Below are positions 1 to 8,174 of a stretch of DNA of 64,000 bases, one piece after another. Origin of the DNA: Candidatus Latescibacterota bacterium (GTDB taxonomy: Bacteria; Latescibacterota; UBA2968); NCBI GenBank assembly GCA_022821275.1, contig JAJEDY010000060.1:108439-172438 (forward strand). The letters are read 5' to 3'. Within the stretch, counting starts at the first letter, position 1, and every line of letters begins with the position of its first letter. The notes below the pieces were generated by a model, which saw only the letters and a program-made list of their open reading frames with translations, had not been told where the DNA came from and did not search any database. The translations under genes were made by a program, and so were the position numbers.

Positions 1-1169
1 TGCGTCCACTGAATAATCTCATCTTCGGGCGGATATTTTGCAGCGAGATCTTCGTCAATATCAATACCCAGACCGGGATTATCATTGGGATACATATAAC
101 CCTCTCGCACCTCGGGCAAACCGGGAAACATATCATAGACGAGATCGTTGAAACGACACCACTCCTGAATCCCGAAATTGGGTGCCCACAGGTCCAGGTG
201 CAAATTGGCTGCGTGACCAACAGGTGATGTATCGCCAGGACCGTGCCACGCGGTTCGCACATTGTACATATTGGCAAATGCAGCGACATTGCGCGCAGGA
301 GTAATACCACCCATCTGGCTGACGTGCATGCGAATAAAATCAATGAGCCGATCTTGAATAAGAGGTGTCCACTCGTGCGGATGATTGAAGAGTTCGCCCA
401 TCGCCAGTGGTGTGGCGCACTGCGCGCGCATGTGGTGAAAATACGCATTGTCTTCCGGCGCGAGTGCGTCTTCCAAAAAGAAAAGTTTAAAAGGCTCCAC
501 GTCTTTGGCGAACTGAATAGCGTCAATCGGGCGCAAACGCTCGTGAATATCGTGTAAAAGCTCGATTTCCGGCCCGACCTCCGCACGTACATGCGCAATC
601 ATATCGCACATGCGACGGCAATATTCTCGCGGGTGATAATAAGCACCATCGGGCGCACCATCGGGTTTTTGAATCGCATCTGACTGGCCCCCATATCCCC
701 CCATCTGCACACGGATATGGCGATAACCCTGTGCCATATAATGACGCACGCTATCTACCACTTCGTATTTATCGCGCCCATTGGCGTGTGCATACGTATC
801 TGCCGCCTCTCGACACTTCCCACCCAGCAGTTGATACACGGGCATACCCGCGCGTTTGCCCTTAATATCCCACAGCGCCTGATCCACCCCCGATATGGCA
901 TTATTGAGCACGGGACCATTGCGCCAGTACCCATTGACCATGCTCATCTGCCAGATCTCCTCAATGCGATCCACATCGCGTCCTATAACAAACGGCTTGA
1001 GATGTTTTTCAATAGCCGTACGCACCGCGTGAAATCGCTGCGTAAACGTCGCACAACCCAACCCATAGAGTCCGGGTTCCGACGTAATAATTTTAACAAT
1101 AATGAGCCGCGAACCCGCAGGCTGTGTCACAATGGTTTTAACATCTTTAATAGTTACAATTTCTGGCAT
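1..1169 (-). CDS. D-mannonate dehydratase-like enolase-superfamily protein (3' end cut by window)
   Basis: Reading the minus strand from ATG at 1169 gives 389 codons with no stop before the window edge. Family members are about 400 residues, so only the extreme C-terminus is missing. The protein shows the RspA/ManD signature: YWRNGPVLNNAISGVD near residue 80, metal ligands in LHDIHERLRP, FFLEDALAPED and MGELFNHPHEW, and the ManD-type segment WHGPGDTSPVGHAANLH. ManD enzymes dehydrate D-mannonate to 2-keto-3-deoxygluconate, but many relatives are slow or act on other sugar acids, so the substrate is not certain. It lies 15 bp downstream of the dehydrogenase at 1185-2225 with a GGAG ribosome site, so the two are probably one transcript. 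Confidence 0.85.
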   Translation of the reverse strand, partial: MPEIVTIKDVKTIVTQPAGSRLIIVKIITSEPGLYGLGCATFTQRFHAVRTAIEKHLKPFVIGRDVDRIEEIWQMSMVNGYWRNGPVLNNAISGVDQALWDIKGKRAGMPVYQLLGGKCREAADTYAHANGRDKYEVVDSVRHYMAQGYRHIRVQMGGYGGQSDAIQKPDGAPDGAYYHPREYCRRMCDMIAHVRAEVGPEIELLHDIHERLRPIDAIQFAKDVEPFKLFFLEDALAPEDNAYFHHMRAQCATPLAMGELFNHPHEWTPLIQDRLIDFIRMHVSQMGGITPARNVAAFANMYNVRTAWHGPGDTSPVGHAANLHLDLWAPNFGIQEWCRFNDLVYDMFPGLPEVREGYMYPNDNPGLGIDIDEDLAAKYPPEDEIIQWT

Positions 1170-1184
1170 ATCTACTCCAATCTT

Positions 1185-2225
1185 TTACATTCCCTCGGGC
1201 AACGCGAGATCAAAGCGCCGCGCGGCTTCGCGGAGTTTTTCCGCCGTCCCCACCGGAATGGGAATACCTTCGGCAGAGCGTTCGGCAAGGGTGCGATTTT
1301 CGGGTTCTCCGGGCATGAGAATATCGTCAAAGCCATCTGCCCTGGGCAGAGCTTTGAGTTCATCGATCAAATTATCAACGTGGTCTTTATAATCATCCAG
1401 CTCAACAAAAAAGGAAATATCAATCGCAGCGACAATGCCGTTTTGCCTTTTCGAACTCTCGTCCCCGCGCAATACGGGAACGAGCAGAGGATTATCGACC
1501 ATCAAACTGGACAAACATTGAAAAATCAGTGCCAGCCCCGATCCCTTGGGACCACCCGCCGGGCGCAGAATAACCCCTTTACGCGCATCTGTCGTCGGAT
1601 TGCCCTCAGCATCGAGTGCCCAGTCTTCGCCCAGCGGCACCCCCTTATCCTGCGCGAGCTGAAGTTTGCCCCCCGCTGCCACACTGGTCGCCATATCGAG
1701 ACTTATGGGGTCGCGTTTGTTTGCTGGAACCGCAACGGCTATCGGACTATTGTGAATGCCCGCTGCCTTCGCACCAAAAGGAGCCATATTGGGCGGACTG
1801 CAAACAATGGCAATACCCGCAAAACCCTCCTGTGCCGCCATCAAAGAATAATAAGCCATCGCCCCCTGATGCGTAACATCGCTGAGCAACACCCATCCAA
1901 TACCCACATTTTTGGCCTTCTCAATAGCTTTTTTCATCGCGGGAACAGTCGCCACAGGCCCAAGAGCGCGGTCACACGCGATATGGGCAACCGCTGGCGA
2001 CTCTTTCACGACGCTGATATTGGGTCGAGGATTCATCGCGCCTGTTCTAATATTGTCGAGATACGAAATAATGCGCAAAACCCCGTGAGAATCGACCCCG
2101 CGCAGATTCGCCCAAATAAGCACTTCCGCTTCTATGGCAGCATCTTCGGGCGGCATACCCGCATTTTCAAAAACGGACTGGATAAACGGTTCGAGGTGTT
2201 CTGCGCGAATGCGAATGTCCGACAT
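1185..2225 (-). CDS. malate/L-lactate/ureidoglycolate dehydrogenase family (Ldh_2)
   Basis: A 346-residue protein of the NAD(P)-dependent malate/L-lactate dehydrogenase family, which is distinct from the Rossmann-fold LDH/MDH family. Family features are the N-terminal helical part ending in GVDSHGVLRI, the segment DVTHQGAMAYYS, the PFGAKAAGIHNSPIAVAVP loop and the C-terminal MPGEPENRT stretch. Such enzymes reduce or oxidise 2-keto/2-hydroxy acids. Here it precedes a ManD-like dehydratase, so it probably acts on a 2-keto or hydroxy acid in the same sugar-acid route (inference). A second family member sits at 25158-26132. The start is ATG with AAAGGA upstream. Confidence 0.88.
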   Translation of the reverse strand: MSDIRIRAEHLEPFIQSVFENAGMPPEDAAIEAEVLIWANLRGVDSHGVLRIISYLDNIRTGAMNPRPNISVVKESPAVAHIACDRALGPVATVPAMKKAIEKAKNVGIGWVLLSDVTHQGAMAYYSLMAAQEGFAGIAIVCSPPNMAPFGAKAAGIHNSPIAVAVPANKRDPISLDMATSVAAGGKLQLAQDKGVPLGEDWALDAEGNPTTDARKGVILRPAGGPKGSGLALIFQCLSSLMVDNPLLVPVLRGDESSKRQNGIVAAIDISFFVELDDYKDHVDNLIDELKALPRADGFDDILMPGEPENRTLAERSAEGIPIPVGTAEKLREAARRFDLALPEGM

Positions 2226-2269
2226 AGCAATCCTTTCTGGTGTAGGGGCGCCCCTGCTATTGAGAAACC

Positions 2270-2298
2270 TTGACTTTGTAATTTTTTTCCGCTATGCT
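2270..2298 (+). promoter_or_regulatory. sigma70-type promoter for the 2387 operon
   Basis: TTGACT at 2270-2275 and TATGCT at 2293-2298 are separated by 17 bp, within the divergent gap between the minus-strand dehydrogenase and the plus-strand operon starting at 2387. No transcription data; assigned by consensus match only. Confidence 0.5.
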
Positions 2299-2386
2299 GT
2301 CTGACAAATTAGTTTCGCATTTTTGAAGCGTCAAGATAATAAATCCCAACTGCAAAAAAGAAAAACAACTTCTGGAGGGCTGACTT

Positions 2387-3946
2387 ATGAAACAGTGCTT
2401 TGAACATTATCGGACATTGCGAAAAGAGATGGATGCGTGGTTAGATCAAAGCCGTCGGATGGACCCACCGAGCAGGCATGGCGGAGGCGAAGATGAAGCG
2501 AACTATTCGCTGGCCTGGTTCCCCCACTATCTCATCACGGGAAATGACGGGGTGCGAGAGCACTTTGAACACCTGCGCGATATGCTCGCCGGATGGGTAG
2601 AACGGGACTGCCTGCACGGTTACGAACCCGAAGCCGAAGCCCATCACGGAACCGAACCCTTTCTGCTCTTTTTGCCGCGTTACCTCGGATTATTTCCCAA
2701 AGACGAAAAAGCAAACGCCCTCCTACAAGACGCAGCCGAACACATCGGCAACTGGGTCGAAGGCATTCCCGAATGGTTTGACTGGGAGCGCAATCGGTTT
2801 TACGGATATTATATAGGCACGCGCACAGTTGGGCGAGACGACGGCTATGACGCCGAAATTGCCGAGCACTTCCGCTTTGTCCACATAGCCCTTGCCGCAC
2901 ACAGAATGACGGGGCAAGACCGGTACCTGGACTGGGCTTTGCAATACGGCAAGCGCCGGGCAGAAATGATTGTCGCCATACCAGATGGTCCCCTGCCCAT
3001 TGCCTGGGATGCAAACGGACAACCGAGATTTGGCAAGCAGGCGACAGGACGACAAAAAAAGGCGGCACAAGCCGGACATCACGTCCCTGGCGACCCGCTC
3101 ATCGGAGTCGAAGTCCTGCTGGCTTCCGGCGTTATATATGCCCTGGGCGATCTGTTCGAAGCATCGGGAGACGCCGTATTTCACCAGGCAGCGCGGCGAA
3201 TCGCAGAACCGATGGTCAGCGAATTGCTGGACCCGTATTCGGACCCCGGTGCAGCGGCGATTTCCTATTTTCGACAACAATTCTCCGACACTTCTCTGGA
3301 TGAGGCGATTCGGGCGCAAATCGCGCGTTTTCCCGATATGCAAGAAGGCGAACTCGCCATGGTCTTCCCGCAGGCGCGTCGCCGCGATTGGCCCGGCGTG
3401 GGCAAGCGCGCCGACATGACCTATTGGGGGATATGGAACAGTGACGGCTCCGTAACACCCACAACAGAACCGACCACTGCGGCACTAACGCTGGCCTATC
3501 AGGTGACGGGTGATGAGGACTATGCCGAACGCGCATTAAAACAGGCAGCAGACAAGCTGACGATGGCGCGTCGGGTGCTGCGCGGTGGCAGAGAACACGC
3601 CGATATGGGTGGCGCGATCTGTTCGACAACGGCTGGACACGGACGCAACTGGGGCATTGGACCCGTGACCGGATGTTACGGCCCATTGCTTTTGGGCACG
3701 CGAGAAGAAAAAAGCAAAGTGACGCCAGCAGTCGAAGTGAAACACGCCAATGGCGAACCCGGCGTTCCCAACCACATCCTTCCGCTTGTAATCCATTCGG
3801 GAACCAATATTGATGGCGTAAAGTTTTACAATGGCGGCGATTCAGACATCTCATTCTCGTGGCGATTTGAGGACAACGGGTGGCAGATTCTCACCGTAGA
3901 GTCCGGCGAAGTTGTCAATGTGGAATTGACAGGAGTAATGGCATGA
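2387..3946 (+). CDS. putative (alpha/alpha)-barrel, glycoside-hydrolase-like protein of unknown function
   Basis: A 519-residue soluble protein without signal peptide. It is rich in Trp/Tyr/His and has repeated helix-pair segments (for example residues 60-75, 150-175, 250-270 and 365-385) as in six-hairpin glycosidases and N-acylglucosamine epimerase-like or unsaturated glucuronyl hydrolase folds. No diagnostic catalytic motif was recognised, so the function is left open. Context: first gene of the catabolic operon, overlapping the aldo/keto reductase by ATGA, downstream of a recognisable promoter and with a GGAGGG ribosome site 8 bp before ATG. A hydrolase or isomerase acting on a carbohydrate would fit the neighbouring sugar-acid dehydratases (inference). 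Confidence 0.7.
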   Translation: MKQCFEHYRTLRKEMDAWLDQSRRMDPPSRHGGGEDEANYSLAWFPHYLITGNDGVREHFEHLRDMLAGWVERDCLHGYEPEAEAHHGTEPFLLFLPRYLGLFPKDEKANALLQDAAEHIGNWVEGIPEWFDWERNRFYGYYIGTRTVGRDDGYDAEIAEHFRFVHIALAAHRMTGQDRYLDWALQYGKRRAEMIVAIPDGPLPIAWDANGQPRFGKQATGRQKKAAQAGHHVPGDPLIGVEVLLASGVIYALGDLFEASGDAVFHQAARRIAEPMVSELLDPYSDPGAAAISYFRQQFSDTSLDEAIRAQIARFPDMQEGELAMVFPQARRRDWPGVGKRADMTYWGIWNSDGSVTPTTEPTTAALTLAYQVTGDEDYAERALKQAADKLTMARRVLRGGREHADMGGAICSTTAGHGRNWGIGPVTGCYGPLLLGTREEKSKVTPAVEVKHANGEPGVPNHILPLVIHSGTNIDGVKFYNGGDSDISFSWRFEDNGWQILTVESGEVVNVELTGVMA

Positions 3947-4920
3947 AATACCGCACACTGGGACAGACCGGCCTCGAAGTATCGGAAATTGGATTGGGTG
4001 CCTTTCCCATCTCTGGAACACAACAGCGAGCAGATGGAAGTATCGAAGTCTGGTCGGGCACAAGCGATGCAGAATCCATCGCGCTGATCCATCGCTGTGA
4101 AGAACTCGGTGTGAATCTAATCGATTCTGCGGAAGGCTATGGCGACGGACACAGCGAAGAACTCGTCGGACAAGCCCTACAGGGACGGCGAGATAAATGG
4201 ATCATTGCGACCAAAGTGCAGCCAAACCGGGACATCGACCAAAATGATGAGCAATCAGTACACAACCGGATTGTCGAAGCCTGCGAAAACAGCTTGAAAC
4301 GCATGCAAACGGATTTTATTGACATTTATCAACTCCACGCGATCCCACATGAATGGGCCATGCCCGCCGTAATGAAAACCCTCGAAAAATTGCAACGAGA
4401 AGGCAAAATCAGATGGTACGGGATCTCGACCAACAACCGGGAAGCCATCGATAAACTACGGAACTTAGGTCCTATCCACATCTTGCAGATCGGATACAAT
4501 TTGTTAGAGCGCAGTGCCGACGAATTATTGCACTGGGCAAAAGAACAAAAAATAGGCACGCTCATCCGCGTGCCCCTTGCAAAGGGCCAATTGACCGGAA
4601 AATACTTTGGACAGAATGCCGAGAAAATACCGCAAAACGATTTGCGGTACGAACGGTTTCAGCGCACCGAAGTGCAAGAGGGCTTGAAAAAACTGCCCGA
4701 ACTCCTGTTTTTACAAACAAAGCGTCGAACCATGGCACAGGCGGCTCTGCGGTTTGTATTGGATCATCCCGGCGTATCCTGCGTCATTGCCGGCGCAAAA
4801 AATCGACAACAAGTTGAAGACAACACAGCAACGTCAGACATGCCACCGCTCACACACGAAGAACTATCTCGCGCCCTGCCAATCGCAGATGCGATTGGCA
4901 CAGCGGGATGGATTGGGTGA
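3943..4920 (+). CDS. aldo/keto reductase
   Basis: A 325-residue TIM-barrel NAD(P)H-dependent aldo/keto reductase. The catalytic tetrad is visible as Asp61, Tyr66 (LIDSAEGYGDG), Lys91 (IIATKV) and His132 (IYQLHAIP). The C-terminal cofactor region reads SCVIAGAKNRQQVEDN. The start chosen is ATG at 3943 because it overlaps the previous stop as ATGA and is preceded by AGGAGT; an in-frame upstream extension to 3880 would overlap the upstream gene by 67 bp and lies before the typical MKYRTLG start. The likely role is oxidation or reduction of a sugar or sugar-derived aldehyde/ketone in the catabolic operon (inference). Confidence 0.93.
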   Translation: MKYRTLGQTGLEVSEIGLGAFPISGTQQRADGSIEVWSGTSDAESIALIHRCEELGVNLIDSAEGYGDGHSEELVGQALQGRRDKWIIATKVQPNRDIDQNDEQSVHNRIVEACENSLKRMQTDFIDIYQLHAIPHEWAMPAVMKTLEKLQREGKIRWYGISTNNREAIDKLRNLGPIHILQIGYNLLERSADELLHWAKEQKIGTLIRVPLAKGQLTGKYFGQNAEKIPQNDLRYERFQRTEVQEGLKKLPELLFLQTKRRTMAQAALRFVLDHPGVSCVIAGAKNRQQVEDNTATSDMPPLTHEELSRALPIADAIGTAGWIG

Positions 4921-4935
4921 ATCAGGAGGAACATC

Positions 4936-6075
4936 ATGAAAATCACCGCACTAAAAACATTCATTGCGCCCACAACGGGAAATTTTTTCGTCAAAGTCGA
5001 AACAGACGAAGGGATTTACGGATTGGGAGAAGCGGGCGTAATACGTCGCGGAACCGCGATAGCCGAAGTGATCCGCTCGTTTTCCCCAGATGTTATCGGG
5101 CAAGACCCCTTTCGGATTGAGCACCTGTGGCAGGTCATGTTTCGCGGCGGATTTTTCCCGGGCGGCGTGGTACAGTCATCGGCAGTAAGCGCCGTTGACA
5201 TCGCGCTCTGGGATATCAAAGGCAAAGCCCTGGGCGTACCCGTCTATGAACTACTGGGCGGAAGAACCCGCGACAAAGTGGCGTGTTATCCGCATGTTGG
5301 CGATAAGAACAATATCGATCGGCTGGTCGCAAATTGTGTGCAACGACAGGAGGAAGGCTGGAAATTTGCCCGATGGAGCATGAGCGACCCCACAGATCCC
5401 AATGTATTTGAACCTTCGCGCGCCGTGCGTTATGGCATTGAACAGGTAAAAGCCGTGCGCGAAGCCTGTGGCGATGAATTCGAAATCTGCGTAGATGTTC
5501 ACACGCGACTGGATCCTACCTGGGTCATTGCATATTGCAAAGGCGTAGAACCCTATCGCCCATTTTTTATCGAAGACCCATTGCGAAGTGAAAGCCCACA
5601 GAGTCTGCGCCTCGTGCGACAAAACACGCATCTGCCCTTAGCCATTGGCGAACAATTCGATAGCAAATGGAAATTTCAGCAAGTAATCGAAGAAGATTTG
5701 ATGGACTATTGCCGCGTTGACCTCTGCATTGCGGGCGGTTTTACCGAAGCGAAAAAAATCGCGGGCTGGTGCGAGACACATTATATTCACCTGGCCCCTC
5801 ACAATCCGCTGGGACCCGTGTCAACAGCCGCTTGTTTGCACCTGTGTCTATCGTCTTCTCTCGTCGGCGTACAGGAATTGCCCAGACCCCCCATGACCAC
5901 CTTGACAGATGTATTCCCCAAACAAATGCCCTACGCAAATGGCCATCTGCTCGTCCCCGAAGGACCGGGATTGGGCATTGAATTTAACGAAGACGCGATT
6001 GCAGACGCATCCCCTCCCGAACCATTTACAGGATGGGGTTACCGCCGCGAAGACGGATCGTACGCAAATTGGTAA
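4936..6075 (+). CDS. mandelate racemase/galactonate dehydratase-like enolase-superfamily protein, copy A
   Basis: A 379-residue enolase-superfamily enzyme. The N-terminal capping domain is followed by VSAVDIALWDIKGKALG, and the barrel carries metal ligands Asp in ICVDVHTRLDP, Glu in FFIEDPL and Glu in GEQFDSKW; a His in LAPHNPLGPVSTAA is the expected general base. This is the pattern of galactonate/galactarate-type dehydratases, but the exact acid sugar is unknown. A strong AGGAGG site lies upstream. About 24 residues differ, by eye, from the copy at 6207-7346, clustered at the N-terminus, around residue 120 and in the last 30 residues. It belongs to the operon starting at 2387. Confidence 0.9.
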   Translation: MKITALKTFIAPTTGNFFVKVETDEGIYGLGEAGVIRRGTAIAEVIRSFSPDVIGQDPFRIEHLWQVMFRGGFFPGGVVQSSAVSAVDIALWDIKGKALGVPVYELLGGRTRDKVACYPHVGDKNNIDRLVANCVQRQEEGWKFARWSMSDPTDPNVFEPSRAVRYGIEQVKAVREACGDEFEICVDVHTRLDPTWVIAYCKGVEPYRPFFIEDPLRSESPQSLRLVRQNTHLPLAIGEQFDSKWKFQQVIEEDLMDYCRVDLCIAGGFTEAKKIAGWCETHYIHLAPHNPLGPVSTAACLHLCLSSSLVGVQELPRPPMTTLTDVFPKQMPYANGHLLVPEGPGLGIEFNEDAIADASPPEPFTGWGYRREDGSYANW

Positions 6076-6091
6076 AAAAGGAGTATTAAAG

Positions 6092-6160
6092 ATGCGGATA
6101 CAACAGTACCCCGGTCTGCTCGCATTGATTTATTTGCGCGCCCAACGCACAACTTTAATA
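6092..6160 (+). pseudogene. vestigial 5' end of the Tsx-like porin gene
   Basis: The 16-17 bp after the stop of copy A and the following ATG repeat what follows copy B: AAAAAGGAG, then ATTAAAGATGCGG. The short frame begins MRIQQYPGLLALI, matching MRKQQHRGLLVLI of the porin at 7362. Similarity fades after about 60 bp and the frame runs out of register into copy B. This is the expected remnant of a tandem duplication whose unit included the start of the downstream porin gene, since decayed. Not expected to make a functional protein. Confidence 0.7.
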
Positions 6161-6206
6161 CAACTCAGAAGCATCTGTATGTATCCATCTTTTCAGGAGA
6201 ATAATC

Positions 6207-7346
6207 ATGAAAATCACTGCATTAAAAACATTCGTCGTGCCCACAACGGGCAATTTTTTCGTCAAAGTCGAAACAGACGAAGGGATTTACGGCTTGGGAG
6301 AAGCGGGTTTAAAACGTCGCGGAACCGCAATTGCCGAAGTAATCCGTTCGTTTTCCCCAGACGTCATCGGACAAGACCCCTTTCGGATCGAGCACCTGTG
6401 GCAGGTCATGTTTCGCGGCGGATTTTTCCCGGGCGGCGTGGTACAGTCATCGGCCGTGAGCGCCGTGGATATCGCGCTCTGGGACATAAAAGGCAAAGCC
6501 CTGGGCGTACCCGTCTATGAACTATTGGGCGGCAGAACCCGCGACAAAGTGGCGTGTTATCCACACATTGGCGAACGGGACAATATCGACCGACTGGTCG
6601 CAAATTGTGCACAACGACAAGAAGAAGGCTGGAAATTTGCCCGATGGGGCATGAGCGACCCCACAGACCCCAATGTATTTGAACCTTCGCGCGCCGTGCG
6701 GCACGGCATCGAACAGGTAAAAGCCGTGCGCGAAGCCTGTGGCGATGAATTGGAAATCTGCGTCGATGTACACACGCGACTGGATCCCGCCTGGGTTATT
6801 GCATATTGCAAAGGCGTGGAACCCTATCGCCCATTTTTTATCGAAGACCCATTGCGAAGTGAAAGCACACAAAGCCTGCGCCTCGTGCGACAAAACACGC
6901 ATCTGCCTTTGGCCATTGGCGAACAATTCGACAGCAAGTGGAAATTCCAGCAGGTTATCGAAGAAGATTTAATGGACTATTGCCGCGTTGACCTCTGCAT
7001 TGCGGGCGGTTTGACCGAAGCAAAAAAGATCGCGGGCTGGTGCGAGACACATTATATTCACCTGGCCCCCCACAATCCACTGGGACCCGTGTCAACAGCC
7101 GCTTGTTTGCACCTGTGTCTATCGTCTTCTCTCGTCGGCGTACAGGAATTGCCCAGACCCCCCATGACCACCTTGACAGACGTATTCCCCAAACAAATGC
7201 CCTACGCAGACGGCCATCTGCTCGTTCCCGAAGGACCGGGATTGGGCATTGAATTGAATGAAGACGCGCTCGCAGATGTGGCCCCTCCCGAACCATCTAC
7301 AGGCTCGGGATTCCGCCGCGAAGATGGCTCGTACACAAATTGGTAA
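6207..7346 (+). CDS. mandelate racemase/galactonate dehydratase-like enolase-superfamily protein, copy B
   Basis: A 379-residue tandem paralogue of copy A (about 94% identical by eye) with the same metal ligands and catalytic His. Differences include residues 10-11, 38-39, four changes around residues 116-121 and eight in the final 30 residues, where the motif GWGY of copy A is GSGF. The active-site loops are conserved, so both probably catalyse the same dehydration or epimerisation. AGGAGA lies upstream of ATG. A third, more distant family member is at 10240-11382 and a fourth at 1-1169. It is followed at 16 bp by the porin gene. Confidence 0.9.
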   Translation: MKITALKTFVVPTTGNFFVKVETDEGIYGLGEAGLKRRGTAIAEVIRSFSPDVIGQDPFRIEHLWQVMFRGGFFPGGVVQSSAVSAVDIALWDIKGKALGVPVYELLGGRTRDKVACYPHIGERDNIDRLVANCAQRQEEGWKFARWGMSDPTDPNVFEPSRAVRHGIEQVKAVREACGDELEICVDVHTRLDPAWVIAYCKGVEPYRPFFIEDPLRSESTQSLRLVRQNTHLPLAIGEQFDSKWKFQQVIEEDLMDYCRVDLCIAGGLTEAKKIAGWCETHYIHLAPHNPLGPVSTAACLHLCLSSSLVGVQELPRPPMTTLTDVFPKQMPYADGHLLVPEGPGLGIELNEDALADVAPPEPSTGSGFRREDGSYTNW

Positions 7347-7361
7347 AAAGGAGCATTAAAG

Positions 7362-8144
7362 ATGCGGAAACAACAACATCGCGGCCTACTTGTACTAATC
7401 GCTTGTATCCTCCTGCAACCAGCCGCGGTAATCGCCCAAACCTCATTCCAATTTCAATACGGCAAACTCACAAACCCGTTTTCCGGAGCCGCGGAATACA
7501 CCTCTATTCTCACCGTGCAACAGGCAGCGCCGTGGCGATATGGCGACAGTTTCTTTTTTATCGACTTCCTGGAAGATGGCGTTCCGGACAGCTTCAACGA
7601 CAAAAGTATCTACGGAGAATGGTATCCAACCCTCAGCATTGGCAAACTGACGAACACAGAATTTAGCCTCGGTCCCATCAGAGATATTTCCATAATCGCT
7701 GGATTCAATGCCGATTCTGATGCCAACGTCCTCAAATACCTGCCCGGCGTCCGGGCTTCGTGGAACGTACCGGGCTTCTTCTTTGTCAACACCGACCTGA
7801 CCGCCCTGATCGACGCCAGCAGCGGCACAGCGCATGGCGGTGCGCCCACAACGAGCAACAGCTTTGTATTCGACATCAATTGGGGGACCGCCTTTGGAAC
7901 CGGCGGTCAGTCCTTCGGGTTCTTCGGCCATGCAGAGTACATCGGCTCCCAGACCAACGAATTCGGCAACGAAGTCAAAAGCTGGATCCTCGTGCAGCCA
8001 CAACTCACCTATGACTTGAGCAAGGCGATAAACGGCGAGGGCAACAAACTTTTCATCGGCATCGAATACCAGTACTGGTGGAACAAACTCGGCACCAACA
8101 CTACCGAAAATGTCGCACAATTACTGGTTGTATGGCAACTCTGA
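7362..8144 (+). CDS. Tsx-like outer-membrane beta-barrel protein
   Basis: A 260-residue exported protein. The signal peptide (residues 1-26) reads as a basic start, hydrophobic GLLVLIACILLQ and a cleavage site near VIAQ-TS. The rest is alternating aromatic and polar beta-strand sequence ending in a strand (VAQLLVVWQL), as in nucleoside-specific channel (Tsx)/DUF5020-type porins, which are about 250-280 residues. It is likely to sit in the outer membrane and admit the substrate of the operon (inference). GGAG lies 10 bp before ATG. A decayed copy of its 5' end is found at 6092. Confidence 0.72.
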   Translation: MRKQQHRGLLVLIACILLQPAAVIAQTSFQFQYGKLTNPFSGAAEYTSILTVQQAAPWRYGDSFFFIDFLEDGVPDSFNDKSIYGEWYPTLSIGKLTNTEFSLGPIRDISIIAGFNADSDANVLKYLPGVRASWNVPGFFFVNTDLTALIDASSGTAHGGAPTTSNSFVFDINWGTAFGTGGQSFGFFGHAEYIGSQTNEFGNEVKSWILVQPQLTYDLSKAINGEGNKLFIGIEYQYWWNKLGTNTTENVAQLLVVWQL

Positions 8145-8174
8145 TTTCTTTTAAAAAACAAAAGGAATTTCACC

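Noticed and set aside
717..2273. 518-codon plus-strand open frame opposite the first two genes
   Set aside because: It runs antisense to the ManD-like and Ldh_2 genes, which have clear family motifs and ribosome sites. The translation is His/Arg/Asn-rich with no domain, typical of a shadow frame.
2374..2384. GGAGGGCTGAC before the 2387 gene, matching an arm of the hairpin at 15149
   Set aside because: It is an ordinary ribosome-binding site; without a complementary arm or heptamers nearby the match is probably chance.
7443..8120. 225-codon minus-strand frame opposite the porin gene
   Set aside because: The plus strand has a signal peptide, ribosome site and porin-like strand pattern; the antisense frame has none.
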